A stretch of DNA of 64,000 bases from CALGLS01 sp965222105 (GCA_965222105.1 CBDCTQ010000010.1:1-64000), one strand, 5' to 3'; positions 9,583 through 18,537 are shown, numbered from the stretch's first letter. A program made the numbers and translations. The notes: generated by a model from the letters alone, not told the origin.

Positions 9583-9680
9583 AAGTGTTTCACTGTTGAA
9601 AATGTATAAAAAGTCAATCGCTTTTCCTCGAATGTTAAGTAAAAAGCTTTTCATTCAACCCTTCCCCCACAACATTCTCC

Positions 9681-10259
9681 TCAAACCCCCAACACCACCA
9701 CCAAAGAAACCAGCGTAATAAAAATTCCGATCGTAAAAATATTGAACGCCTTGCGGACCCATTCCATCTTGTACCCCAGTCGGCGTCCGATGTAGTAGAG
9801 GTCTTGGGCCATGTGCGCCTTGACCATATCGGGATCGACGAGCAGCCCCTTGATCGACTCGAAGTAAGCCTCGACGTCCATTTTGTAGAAGTTGCCGAAG
9901 AAGAATGGGCTAGCCGGCATTTTCCTTTCGATCTCCATACGCAATTTGTCGAAATTGTAAGGCTTCAACACTTTTGCTGCCAGATAGATGGTACCAATAC
10001 AGGTGATGCCCAGTATGATCAGCGGGATGTACAGGTGCCGGGCTACAATGAAATTCATGTTGGCCAGCACCAGCGGCACCAGTACGGTGATCATCAGCGC
10101 ATTGAGACTCAACAATACATTTGCTTTGTTGTCGGCAATAGCTGTAAGATCAATGTTATTGCGCTGGGTGGTGCGAATCACATTGATGGTTTCTCTGGAG
10201 AGCCGCTGTTTGTTTTTCTTTTCGTCTTTCAATGTTAAGGAGGGTATAGTTTGCAACAT
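9681..10259 (-). CDS. Pycsar-effector-like membrane protein (PycTM/DUF5706-like), orphan
   Basis: Membrane protein of 192 aa. A charged N-terminal helix (RTTQRNNIDLTAIADNKANV) leads into two adjacent membrane helices (LLSLNALMITVLVPLVL and LYIPLIILGITCIGTIYLA), then a soluble part with FFGNFYKM and MAQDLYYIGRRLGYK, and a last helix (FTIGIFITLVSLVVVLGV). This pattern matches the family now named Pycsar system effector, which disrupts membranes when cyclic pyrimidine nucleotides are made during phage infection. No nucleotide cyclase lies in the window, so this may be a housekeeping relative. ATG 10259 is used; the upstream GTG at 10313 adds an unlikely segment reaching into a repeat. Confidence 0.65.
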   Translation of the reverse strand: MLQTIPSLTLKDEKKNKQRLSRETINVIRTTQRNNIDLTAIADNKANVLLSLNALMITVLVPLVLANMNFIVARHLYIPLIILGITCIGTIYLAAKVLKPYNFDKLRMEIERKMPASPFFFGNFYKMDVEAYFESIKGLLVDPDMVKAHMAQDLYYIGRRLGYKMEWVRKAFNIFTIGIFITLVSLVVVLGV

Positions 10260-10306
10260 AGGCAATTTTTGCTTTAAAATCAAAAAAATTATTGCGTGAT
10301 GTATTC

Positions 10307-10356
10307 TCACCACAAAGGCCCCAAGTCACAAAGAAACACGGAGACCCTTGTGGTTA
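10307..10356. repeat. Dispersed accaCaaag-type hairpin repeat, short copy
   Basis: The sequence opens CACCACAAAGG and closes CCTTGTGGT, which are inverted. Between them are the units AGTCACAAAG and ACACGGAGAC. The same units make up 38282-38522 and 46041-46110. The copy lies between two leftward genes, just upstream of the PycTM-like gene. Similar accacaaag/cacggag palindromes are scattered in many environmental bacterial genomes; their role is not established. Confidence 0.55.
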
Positions 10357-10435
10357 CAATGGTACGATTTCCGCCTTTTGGTGAGACAGGTTTCTCATAC
10401 ACAAACCCAAAAGCTGGGGGCTGTGTTCCAAAAGG

Positions 10436-11545
10436 TTATTTTTTCGAGGTTAAAGTTTTCTTAATCGCCCGAACGGTATCGGCAGGAGGATTGTTGGGCG
10501 GAGTCGCCTGAGCTCCAAAAAACACGTTGGTCGGCTCCTCAAAATAAGCATCCAAAAACGACCAGACTAGGTCGCGGGCATTCCAATTCAGTAGCTTAAA
10601 CTTTTTGACAGTTTTGCGGAATACGGGTCGCAGGGCCACAAAACGATCGATGGTTCCTTCCAGTTGGGAGGCTTCCGTGGCGAAACCGAGGTATATGCGT
10701 TGCTGGAGCGACGTCAGACCGTAGTCGACATTGGGGCGAGCGTAGGGGGCATTGACCATGCCCGAGAAGTCAAAGTCGTAGGGGATGGCGATGAGGTGAC
10801 CGCCTTTTTCCAGCACTTTAATGTTTTTACCAAGAGAGACACTCCAGTCGGCATTGCCGATCCAGTATTGGAAAAGGGCGGTTGTTTGAAGTTTTTGAAT
10901 GTCGAAATCCCTGGCGGAAAATCCGACGGATTGCGCTATTTTATTGGCACCAATGCGGTGGCGCAGTTGGGCAGTGTCTTCGATGAGGAAGCCGGGTTGT
11001 CTCGATTTTTTACCCGTTTTGGAATCGACATAGGTAATGTTGAGAAACAGCACCCGGAAGCTCTCTTCGGTGATGTTGTTGTATAGTTTATAGGCCAGGT
11101 ATTCTTTCAATAACAATTCTTTTGCGACTGTTTTTTCTTCGATGCATTGGTTTACCAGTTTGTAATCGTCGAAGGTGGCCAGGCCTGCGGCTCGGAGGTC
11201 GTCTTTGTCGAAATGGATTTTCAGGGGCGGCATTTTGGTGCAGCGGGTGCGGCGGAATTTGCCACGGGGCACCAACTTGACAGGCCAAACCTGCTCTTTA
11301 CCCTGGCCGTCGGTGAAGCGGAGGGTACCCTTTTGTTTGGTTCGGGTTGATTTGTCGGTAACAACAGAAAGATCGGCAGCAATAGTGATGTCCAGTACAT
11401 CGGTATGGCTCATTTGGTCGAAGATACTCTCGCTGGAAGACCGGTCGACCTGAGCCACGAGTACGGTACTTACCAGTAAAAAAACAATGGCGGTCGCGGC
11501 GGATTTGCTGAAAAGCATAGGCATATTTTTGAGGTAAACGATCAT
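10436..11545 (-). CDS. Secreted protein, possibly CotH-kinase-like
   Basis: Protein of 369 aa with a signal peptide (SAATAIVFLLVSTVLVAQ). Features recall CotH spore-coat-kinase relatives: an early basic motif with a strand (GKFRRTRCTKMPPLKIHF), a helical part with YKLVNQCIEEKTVAKELLLK, a loop with GFLIED, and a late acidic metal-type motif IPYDFDFSG. Family membership is my inference and uncertain. If correct it may phosphorylate secreted proteins; otherwise it is a hypothetical export. ATG 11545 is used; ATGs at 11524 and 11518 would also leave an intact signal peptide. CATCTTTG at 11572-11579 (minus strand) could be its -7 element. Confidence 0.6.
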   Translation of the reverse strand: MIVYLKNMPMLFSKSAATAIVFLLVSTVLVAQVDRSSSESIFDQMSHTDVLDITIAADLSVVTDKSTRTKQKGTLRFTDGQGKEQVWPVKLVPRGKFRRTRCTKMPPLKIHFDKDDLRAAGLATFDDYKLVNQCIEEKTVAKELLLKEYLAYKLYNNITEESFRVLFLNITYVDSKTGKKSRQPGFLIEDTAQLRHRIGANKIAQSVGFSARDFDIQKLQTTALFQYWIGNADWSVSLGKNIKVLEKGGHLIAIPYDFDFSGMVNAPYARPNVDYGLTSLQQRIYLGFATEASQLEGTIDRFVALRPVFRKTVKKFKLLNWNARDLVWSFLDAYFEEPTNVFFGAQATPPNNPPADTVRAIKKTLTSKK

Positions 11546-11887
11546 ATCGGGTATTCTAATTTTGGTTGGTGCAAAGATGCAGGTAATTGAGGGGAAAGGT
11601 CAACCTAAAATCGACAAAAAGAAGGGAATGGGAGGCCGGGATTTGAGAACGCGATCGCAGATAATTTGGCCGTAAATATGGAGGGCCGGGGCGCCTTTCA
11701 AATAACGGTACCGAACCGGTTTTTATTTTTAAAAATGGGCGCCCTTGAAATTAAATTTGGGGTGTTAAGGTTGGGTTAATATGGGCTATTTCCTGCAAAG
11801 AAGTGGCATTCGCCAAATTATCAAAACCAATATTATTAATTTTCCAACCTAAATCCCTATGTTTATATTCTTTTACTGGACTTTTGA
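11546..11887. other. Intergenic stretch before structured element B
   Basis: No gene, RNA gene or strong promoter is recognised. The right part is A/T-rich (11810-11880). A possible minus-strand -7 element for the secreted protein lies at 11572-11579. Self-complementary bits (gaaccggttt near 11712) are too short to interpret. Confidence 0.5.
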
Positions 11888-12010
11888 CAGAGCTCAAAAA
11901 TTAAATTCCCTCTTTTGGATCTTTGAAAAATTTGCAAAACGCTCATTATCAATCGCTTATTTGTAAATTTTGTCAAAGATGTCGTTAATTTAATTTTCGA
12001 GCGAGCCTTA
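11888..12010 (+). repeat. 123-bp structured intergenic element, copy B
   Basis: Second copy of the element at 4294-4416, same orientation relative to the gene that follows. The outer stem pairs GCTCAAAAATTAAATT with AATTTAATTTTCGAGC. The inner stem pairs ATCTTTGA with TCAAAGAT, where copy A has GTCTTTGA with TCAAAGAC, a compensatory change. The outer stem also swaps an A-T pair for T-A. The loop is identical to copy A. It ends 89 nt before the GTG start of the oxidoreductase operon, so it may lie in that operon's 5' leader. Confidence 0.75.
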
Positions 12011-12099
12011 GGTAAAAGAGCGTACGCCTATGGTGTAGCTTACGCAAAATTTCCCACCCCCAAACCACTTTATCCACGCAATTGTAAACAGCAGCAACC

Positions 12100-13878
12100 G
12101 TGAAACCTACCAATATCAAAGACCCGGAGTATTTCCATAAGGTGGTCGACTGCCAGTACGCCTGCCCGGCACACACGCCCGTGCCCGAATACATCCGCCT
12201 GATCGCCGCCGAACGGTATACCGAAGCCTATATGGTCAATTGGGAGTCGAACGTATTCCCCGGCATCCTGGGCCGCACCTGCGACCGTCCCTGCGAACCC
12301 GCCTGCCGCCGGGGTCGTGTGGAGGAAGAACCCGTGGCCATCTGCCGCCTCAAACGGGTGGCCGCCGACAACAAAGGCGAAGTAAAACACCTCATGCCCC
12401 AAGGCCCGTTTCCGGCCAACGGCAAAAAAATAGCCCTCATAGGCGGCGGCCCGGCATCGCTCACCGTGGCCCGCGACCTGGCTCCCCTGGGCTACGAATT
12501 GCACCTCTACGACGAATGGCACAAGGGCGGCGGCATGATGCGCACCCAGATACCCGCCTTTCGCCTTCCCGAAGAAGTACTCGACGAAGAGGTCAATTAC
12601 ATCATCGGCATGGGCATCCACACCCACTTTAACACCTTTGTGGAAAGCATGAAAGAAATTCTCGACAAAGACTACGACGCTGTATTCGTGGGTACCGGTG
12701 CCCCTAAAGGTAGAAACCTAAAATTGCCCGGAAGGGAAGAAGCCGACGCCAACGTCCACATCGGAATCGAATTTTTGGCCAACGTAGCTTTTGAACATAA
12801 AGAGAAAGTCGGCGAAAAAGTCATCATCCTCGGCGGAGGAAATACAGCCATGGACTGCTGCCGTACCTCCCGGCGCCTTGGCGGCAAAGACGTCAAAGTA
12901 GTGGTGCGCAGCCCCTTCAAAGATATGAAGGCCTCGCCCTGGGAGATCGAAGATGCTCAGATGGAAGACATCCCCATCCTCAACAATATGCCCCCGAAAG
13001 AATTTGTGGTGGAAAACGGCAAACTCAAAGGCGTCCTTTTCGGAAAAGTGCGTGCCGAATACGACGAAAATGGCAAGCGCAGCCTCCTCCCCACCGGCGA
13101 ACCCGACGAATTCATCGAAGCCGACGACGTGATCATCGCCATCGGGCAGGACAATGCCTTCCCCTGGATCGAACGCGACCTCGGCATCGAATTCGGCAAA
13201 TGGGATGTGCCCGTTTTGAATAAAACGACTTTCCAGTCGACCAACCCAAAAGTATTCTTTGGAGGCGATGCGGCTTTCGGCCCCGAGAACATCATCACCG
13301 CTGCTGCCCACGGTCACCAGGCCGCCATTTCGATCCATCTTTTCTGTCAGGGCAAAGACCTGGTAAGCGACCGGCCCGCCCCCACCACCAACCTGATTCG
13401 CCAGAAAATGGGCATCCACGAATGGATGTACGACAGCCCCGTGGTAGACGACCTCCGCTACAAGGTGCCACATGCCGACAAAACCATTACCCTCACCAAC
13501 CGGAAGATAGAGGTAGAACTGGGCTTTTCGCAGGAGCTGGGATTCAAGGAAGCCCAGCGCTGCTTCAATTGCGACGTGCAAACCGTGTTTGAAACCTCCC
13601 TATGCATCGAATGCGACGCCTGCGTCGATATATGCCCCACTTCCTGTATCACCTTTACGGAAAATGGCGAAGAGGCGGATTTGCGCAAGCGACTTACTGC
13701 CCCTGCCGAAAACCTCCAACAAGACCTTTACGTGTCTGATACCCTGCCTACCAGCCGGGTGATGATCAAAGATGAGGACGTTTGTCTTCACTGCGGCCTT
13801 TGCGCCGAACGCTGCCCTACCGCAGCATGGGATATGCACAAATATTTATACAACGTTACAAAAGCGGTTCAGCTATGA
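12100..13878 (+). CDS. GltD-like FAD/NAD(P) oxidoreductase with 4Fe-4S clusters
   Basis: Flavoprotein of 592 aa related to the glutamate synthase small subunit. The N-terminal cluster domain has cysteines in CQYACPAHTP and GRTCDRPCEPACRRG. FAD binding is at ALIGGGPASLTVARDL and NAD(P) binding at VIILGGGNTAMDCC; the C-terminal FAD motif is VFFGGDAAFGPENI. Two ferredoxin-type clusters end the protein (CIECDACVDICPTSC and CLHCGLCAERCPTA). The start is GTG: an in-frame TAA lies only 12 nt upstream and no ATG is available. It overlaps the alpha-subunit gene by ATGA, so it probably moves electrons between NAD(P)H and the oxidoreductase through its own clusters. Confidence 0.9.
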   Translation: MKPTNIKDPEYFHKVVDCQYACPAHTPVPEYIRLIAAERYTEAYMVNWESNVFPGILGRTCDRPCEPACRRGRVEEEPVAICRLKRVAADNKGEVKHLMPQGPFPANGKKIALIGGGPASLTVARDLAPLGYELHLYDEWHKGGGMMRTQIPAFRLPEEVLDEEVNYIIGMGIHTHFNTFVESMKEILDKDYDAVFVGTGAPKGRNLKLPGREEADANVHIGIEFLANVAFEHKEKVGEKVIILGGGNTAMDCCRTSRRLGGKDVKVVVRSPFKDMKASPWEIEDAQMEDIPILNNMPPKEFVVENGKLKGVLFGKVRAEYDENGKRSLLPTGEPDEFIEADDVIIAIGQDNAFPWIERDLGIEFGKWDVPVLNKTTFQSTNPKVFFGGDAAFGPENIITAAAHGHQAAISIHLFCQGKDLVSDRPAPTTNLIRQKMGIHEWMYDSPVVDDLRYKVPHADKTITLTNRKIEVELGFSQELGFKEAQRCFNCDVQTVFETSLCIECDACVDICPTSCITFTENGEEADLRKRLTAPAENLQQDLYVSDTLPTSRVMIKDEDVCLHCGLCAERCPTAAWDMHKYLYNVTKAVQL

Positions 13879-15686
13879 CGAAGAAAACGAGCATTGTGAA
13901 TGACATGGTGGTCCGGTTCGCCAACGTCAACGGTACCGGCTCGGCTTCCGCCAACGATCTTTTTGCTAAATCGGTATTCCGGATGGGTATTCCGGTTAGC
14001 CCGAAAAACATTTTTCCGTCCAACATCCAGGGGCTGCCCACCTGGTACGAAGTGCGCATCAGCGAAAAAGGCTACCTGGCCCGCCGCGACGGGATCGACC
14101 TGTTGGTGGCCGTCAACCCGCAGACCTATAGAAAGGACATTGCCTCTGTGCGGCCGGGAGGGTATTTGCTGTACGACAGCACTAAAAAACTACATGCCGA
14201 ATTCATCCGCGACGACATCAACTACATCGGCATCCCGATGATGCAATTGTGTATGGATCATTTTGAAGTGCCACGTATGCAGCAGTTGTTCAAAAACATC
14301 GTGTATGTCGGAGCCCTTTCCGCTTTACTCGATCTCGACATGGAGGTGATCCGCGACAACATCCGTGAGACTTTTGCCGGCAAAGAAAAGTTGTTCGAAC
14401 CCAACTTCAAAGCCCTTGATATGGGCGCCCAATACGCCCGCGATCACTACGAATGTCCCCTCGAATACCGCCTGGAAAAACGCGACAACGTGGGCGACCA
14501 CATCCTCATCGACGGCAATACGGCTACTGCTCTGGGCAGCCTCTATGCCGGTGCTACCGTGATGGCCTGGTATCCGATCACCCCCTCTACCTCTGCTGCC
14601 AAAGCTTTTGAAACTTACGCCAAAAAATTGCGCATCGACGCCGACGGCAATAAAAAATACGCTTTTGTACAGGCAGAAGACGAGTTGGCTGCCATTGGCA
14701 TGGTGATCGGTGCTACCTGGAATGGAGCCAGAGCATTTACGGCTACCAGTGGCCCCGGCGTATCATTGATGAATGAATTTATAGGACTGGCCTACTTTGC
14801 AGAAATACCGGTGGTGTTGGTCAATGTACAGCGCGGCGGCCCGTCTACCGGCATGCCCACCCGGACTCAACAACCCGACATTATTTCGTCGGCCTATGCC
14901 TCGCATGGTGACACCAAGCATATCCTTTTATTTCCCAGCACCCCAGCGGAATGTTTTGAGATGATGGCAGATGCTTTCGACCTGGCAGAGCGGTTCCAAA
15001 CGCCGGTGATGGTAATGTCGGATCTCGACCTGGGTATGAACAACCACATGTCGCCCCCTTTGAAGTGGGACGACAACCGCCAGTACGACCGGGGCAAGGT
15101 GCTCAACGCCGAAGAGCTGGAAAACGCCAAAGAATGGGGCCGCTACCGCGATGTGGATGACGATGGCATTTGCTACCGGACCATTCCCGGCACTCACCCC
15201 AGCAAAGGGTCGTTTTTCACCCGTGGTACCTCCCGCGACGAAAATGCCAAATACACCGAAGATGGTGCGGCCTATGTGCGGGTTGTCAATCGAATTGCAA
15301 AAAAATGGGAGACGGCGAAAAGCCAGGTGCCTGCGCCGGAACTGTTTCAGGAGAAAAACAACAACGACTTCGGCATCTTGTTTTTTGGCACTTCTGGATA
15401 TGCAGCGCTGGAAGCCATAGAACTGCTCAAAGGGCAAAACATTATCGTGGATGCCCTGCGAATCCGGGCTTTGCCATTTAACGAAACGGTGGAGCAGTTC
15501 ATCGCCCAGCATGAGCGCGTATTTGTCATCGAACAAAACCGGGATGCCCAGTTTCGGTCATTGCTCATCAACGAGTTGGAGATACATCCGGAGAAGTTGA
15601 TCCCGGTATTGAACTACGATGGTATGCCGGTGACGGCGGATGCTATTGTGAGGCAGATACAGACAAAATTGGCTGTAGAGGTTTAA
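13875..15686 (+). CDS. korA: 2-oxoacid:ferredoxin oxidoreductase, fused gamma-alpha subunit
   Basis: Subunit of 603 aa. The N-terminal gamma-type domain (about 1-190; NGTGSASANDLFAKSVFRMG) is fused to the alpha pyrimidine-binding domain (GNTATALGSLYAGATVMAWYPITPSTSAA; FVQAEDELAAIGMVIGA; TSGPGVSLMNE) and a transketolase C-terminal-like domain. This is the KorA layout used for 2-oxoglutarate or similar oxoacids. ATG 13875 overlaps the previous stop by 4 nt. With the beta subunit it cleaves a 2-oxoacid with CoA to acyl-CoA, CO2 and reduced carrier. Oxoglutarate as substrate is the usual assignment in Bacteroidota but is not proven by sequence. Confidence 0.9.
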   Translation: MTKKTSIVNDMVVRFANVNGTGSASANDLFAKSVFRMGIPVSPKNIFPSNIQGLPTWYEVRISEKGYLARRDGIDLLVAVNPQTYRKDIASVRPGGYLLYDSTKKLHAEFIRDDINYIGIPMMQLCMDHFEVPRMQQLFKNIVYVGALSALLDLDMEVIRDNIRETFAGKEKLFEPNFKALDMGAQYARDHYECPLEYRLEKRDNVGDHILIDGNTATALGSLYAGATVMAWYPITPSTSAAKAFETYAKKLRIDADGNKKYAFVQAEDELAAIGMVIGATWNGARAFTATSGPGVSLMNEFIGLAYFAEIPVVLVNVQRGGPSTGMPTRTQQPDIISSAYASHGDTKHILLFPSTPAECFEMMADAFDLAERFQTPVMVMSDLDLGMNNHMSPPLKWDDNRQYDRGKVLNAEELENAKEWGRYRDVDDDGICYRTIPGTHPSKGSFFTRGTSRDENAKYTEDGAAYVRVVNRIAKKWETAKSQVPAPELFQEKNNNDFGILFFGTSGYAALEAIELLKGQNIIVDALRIRALPFNETVEQFIAQHERVFVIEQNRDAQFRSLLINELEIHPEKLIPVLNYDGMPVTADAIVRQIQTKLAVEV

Positions 15687-15708
15687 GATTAAAAAGAAAA
15701 CACAAAAC

Positions 15709-16764
15709 ATGACCTACATCAAACCCACCTTCCGACACCCTGGCCTGAAGAAAAACAAAGTCGGATTCGTCAAAGCCGACTACGAGGGGGCCATTTCGAC
15801 CTTGTGTGCCGGCTGCGGCCACGACTCCATCAGCGGAGCCATCGTTCAGGCCTGCTACGAACTGTCGATCGAACCACACAAGATCGCAAAAGTATCGGGC
15901 ATCGGATGTTCGTCTAAAACGCCGACCTACTTCCTGGGTAATTCTCATGGCTTTAATTCAGTTCACGGTCGGATGCCTTCCGTCACCACCGGCGCCAACA
16001 TGGCCAACCGCGACCTGATCTATCTGGGGATTTCGGGCGATGGCGATTCGGCTTCCATCGGCATGGGACAGTTTTGCCACGCCGTCAGGCGAAACATCAA
16101 TATGCTATATATCGTGATGAACAACGGCTGCTATGGCCTCACCAAAGGGCAGGATTCGGCTACTGCCGATTTTGGGTCGATCTCCAAAGCCGGTAAGGTA
16201 CCCACGCCTTATCAGGCCATCGACCTGGTGGGACTGGCCCTCGAACTGGGCTCTACCTTTGTAGGGCGTAGTTTTTCCGGCGATAAAAACCAACTCGTAC
16301 CCATGATCAAGGCAGGTATCTCTCATCCGGGATTTGCTTTGATCGATGTCATCTCGCCTTGTGTGACGTTTAACAATAACAAAGGTTCTACAAAATCTTA
16401 CGACTTTGTTCGCGATCACAATGCAGCTACTTCCATACTCGATTTTGTGCCTTTTGAAAAAGAGATCACCGTTGATTTTCCGAAAGGGAAAGGAGCTAAT
16501 GTGACCCTCCACGACGGCTCCGTCTTGCATTTGCAAAAGCTGAGCCCCAACTGGGATCCGACCGACCGCGCCTCGGCAGCCAACCGTCTGCTGAAAGCAA
16601 AAGCCAATGGTGAAGTACTCACCGGACTGCTTTACATCGATCCGGAAAGCAAGGAATTGCACGACCTGATGGGCACGACCAAAACGCCGCTGAACCAACT
16701 GACCAAGTCCGATCTTTGCCCGGGGTCGGAGGCGTTGGAGGTGATCAATCAGTCGTTTCGATAG
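15709..16764 (+). CDS. korB: 2-oxoacid:ferredoxin oxidoreductase, TPP-binding beta subunit
   Basis: Beta subunit of 351 aa, 22 nt after the alpha gene. Residues CAGCGHDSI near the N-terminus are the typical entry to this family. The thiamine-diphosphate motif is GDGDSASIGMGQF, ending with the conserved N-N pair in YIVMNNGCYGLTKGQ. CPCV-type features are replaced by SPCVTFNN. It carries no separate 4Fe-4S domain; extra clusters are on the GltD-like protein. It closes the three-gene operon, whose high G+C and C-rich codon use differ from the A+T-richer caspase region at 40-45 kb. Confidence 0.92.
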   Translation: MTYIKPTFRHPGLKKNKVGFVKADYEGAISTLCAGCGHDSISGAIVQACYELSIEPHKIAKVSGIGCSSKTPTYFLGNSHGFNSVHGRMPSVTTGANMANRDLIYLGISGDGDSASIGMGQFCHAVRRNINMLYIVMNNGCYGLTKGQDSATADFGSISKAGKVPTPYQAIDLVGLALELGSTFVGRSFSGDKNQLVPMIKAGISHPGFALIDVISPCVTFNNNKGSTKSYDFVRDHNAATSILDFVPFEKEITVDFPKGKGANVTLHDGSVLHLQKLSPNWDPTDRASAANRLLKAKANGEVLTGLLYIDPESKELHDLMGTTKTPLNQLTKSDLCPGSEALEVINQSFR

Positions 16765-16801
16765 GGAGGCGACTGAGGAAGATAGCTATCTTTTGCCGAA
16801 A

Positions 16802-17404
16802 TTAGTATTCCTCTGAGTTGAGGGAGTTCCCTCTTTTCTGTTTCAACGTCTCCTGGCGAACAACGTACAACCCATACCCCGCCGGTATCAATGGCAGTGC
16901 AGCCGTATACATCCCGGAAACATAATGGAAAGTACCATCCTTCAAAAAAGGAAACACAAAATGGGACAGTTCTGCAATGGCCATCGCAAAGAAAAAAAAG
17001 CTGAGAAAGTAGTACCCTACCTGCGTTTTTTTCAGGATCAAGATGGCGCCCGTCAGCCACATAACCGGAGCAAAAAATGCAGCTACTGTCAGGAAGTTTT
17101 TCTCCAAAACGTGAAAGCCGGTGATGTCTACCAGCGCCACTTCGAAGTCGGTGAGGTACTCTTCGTAAACGTGGACGATAAACAGGATTACGGCAAATAA
17201 ATAAGGGACGATTATTTTTTGAGGATCAACCGGATGCTTGTAGGTGGTAAACAGCCACAACACAAATCCACCAATGGCGGCAAAGGCAAAGACGACTGCG
17301 GGCAGCTTACCCAATAATAACAATGCCATTACAATCAGCAATACAATAAAAGGGATGACGATGAAGAAGGCAGTTTGTTTTTTCATTGTTTTTATTTTTT
17401 TCAT
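16802..17404 (-). CDS. HXXEE-type integral membrane protein
   Basis: Membrane protein of 200 aa with about six hydrophobic segments. The motif HVYEEYL within FIVHVYEEYL is the H-x-x-E-E signature that names the HXXEE domain family, followed by the usual aromatic and membrane segments. The function of the family is unknown. Its ATG abuts the TAA of the hydrolase gene upstream (no gap), so the two are co-transcribed and may be translationally coupled. Confidence 0.75.
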   Translation of the reverse strand: MKKIKTMKKQTAFFIVIPFIVLLIVMALLLLGKLPAVVFAFAAIGGFVLWLFTTYKHPVDPQKIIVPYLFAVILFIVHVYEEYLTDFEVALVDITGFHVLEKNFLTVAAFFAPVMWLTGAILILKKTQVGYYFLSFFFFAMAIAELSHFVFPFLKDGTFHYVSGMYTAALPLIPAGYGLYVVRQETLKQKRGNSLNSEEY

Positions 17405-18298
17405 TTAAGCGCGCTGCTGGGAAATTGTTTCGGACTGGTTTTCCAGCAAACTGGCCCACTGATGGATGAGCCGACTCATTTGGAGGTATTGCCCCTCGTG
17501 GGGGAAATGACTTTCTCCCCGCAGGACATAACAACTTGCTTTTTGCAACAGCTTGAAAATACGCTGAGGAATACCCATTTGTGTAAGCGGGTCTTTTTCG
17601 CCGTAGAGCAATAGCGTGGGTTTATTGTTGAGTTGATTTTTGAAGGCGGCATGAATGCCTCTCATGATCGACTCGCTTTGCCGGAGGCTGTACAGCAGTT
17701 CGGTGGTTCTTCTCCGCTTTTGTGGAGTGTCAAAGAGTTTTCGGTATTCGGTCAGTTCAGCGCCCGAAAAATTGTAAGTGGGGGTGCCGGGCCCCAGCAT
17801 AAGCCGGATAAGCAGGTTTGTGCGGGCATTCAGTGCCTGAAACGGTTTGCTTCCAGCTACGGCCAGGGTGCGTTGAATACGGGGGTACGCCACAGTTGGA
17901 AATATCAGGGTGTCGGTCAAAATCAGACTCTTGAACAAACCCGGCTGTTCGCCGACGATTTTGAATAAGGTGGGGCCGCCGGTGTCGTGTCCCAGGCCGA
18001 TGATGTCTTTCAGCCCCAGGTTGTAAATAAATTGTTGGAGGACGACGCTTTGCGTGAGGATGGAATATTGCCGGTCTGGAAGATCAGTCGATAGCCCAAA
18101 TCCAGGATAATCAAGGGCGATGCAGCGGTAGCGTTGGCGCAGCAAGCGGATCAGATTGCGGTACATGAAGGAGGACCCCAGCGGGGCGTGGCTGAACAAG
18201 ATGGTGGGGCCAGAGCCTTCGTCGATGTAATGAATGCGGTGGTGGTCAATGTCCATCCACCGGGATTGGAACGGATAGAGATCTTTGTTGTAGGTCAT
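17405..18298 (-). CDS. Alpha/beta hydrolase, haloalkane-dehalogenase-like
   Basis: Hydrolase of 297 aa with the epoxide hydrolase/haloalkane dehalogenase pattern. The oxyanion strand is FSHAPLGSSF, the nucleophile elbow is GLGHDTGG with Asp as nucleophile instead of Ser, and the likely catalytic His is in ESHFPHEG near the C-terminus. Acting on epoxides, halides or esters are all possible; substrate is not deducible. No signal peptide is seen. CATCTTTG at 18317-18324 (minus strand) resembles a -7 promoter element 20 nt before the ATG. Confidence 0.8.
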   Translation of the reverse strand: MTYNKDLYPFQSRWMDIDHHRIHYIDEGSGPTILFSHAPLGSSFMYRNLIRLLRQRYRCIALDYPGFGLSTDLPDRQYSILTQSVVLQQFIYNLGLKDIIGLGHDTGGPTLFKIVGEQPGLFKSLILTDTLIFPTVAYPRIQRTLAVAGSKPFQALNARTNLLIRLMLGPGTPTYNFSGAELTEYRKLFDTPQKRRRTTELLYSLRQSESIMRGIHAAFKNQLNNKPTLLLYGEKDPLTQMGIPQRIFKLLQKASCYVLRGESHFPHEGQYLQMSRLIHQWASLLENQSETISQQRA

Positions 18299-18431
18299 AA
18301 TAAATTAGTTTTACAACAAAGATGGAGGGATGGGGGCGAGGATGTCTTGCCATATGACAAGAAAAGAACGGAGTTGGCGACACACCTGTCTGCCAAAAGA
18401 CAAACGGATGTGTCATCAACTGCTTTTGGTT

Positions 18432-18537
18432 CTTCGACAAATCCTGTGATTCAACCAGTCAGAGAAAAAGAAAGTCAACACTTCCTCACGTCGTTTTTGA
18501 CTTTCTTTTCCTCCGACCACAGGATTTGTCAAAGAAG
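18432..18537. repeat. 106-bp two-step hairpin element
   Basis: GACAAATCCTGTG (18436-18448) is perfectly inverted at 18518-18530, with CTTC/GAAG extending the ends. Inside, AAAAGAAAGTCAA (18466-18478) is perfectly inverted at 18497-18509. The whole folds into a long interrupted hairpin. It lies 43 nt after the stop of the leftward subtilase gene, so it could act as a terminator or mRNA-stabilising end, or be a small mobile palindrome. No second copy was found in the window. Confidence 0.6.

Noticed and set aside
9583..9680. Terminator between the efflux operon and the convergent gene
   Set aside because: Only short A/T palindromes (such as AAAAGCTTTT) are present, without a stable stem and U run.
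12718..13581. Long minus-strand frame opposite the GltD-like gene
   Set aside because: It is a high-G+C shadow; the plus strand has clear cofactor motifs throughout.
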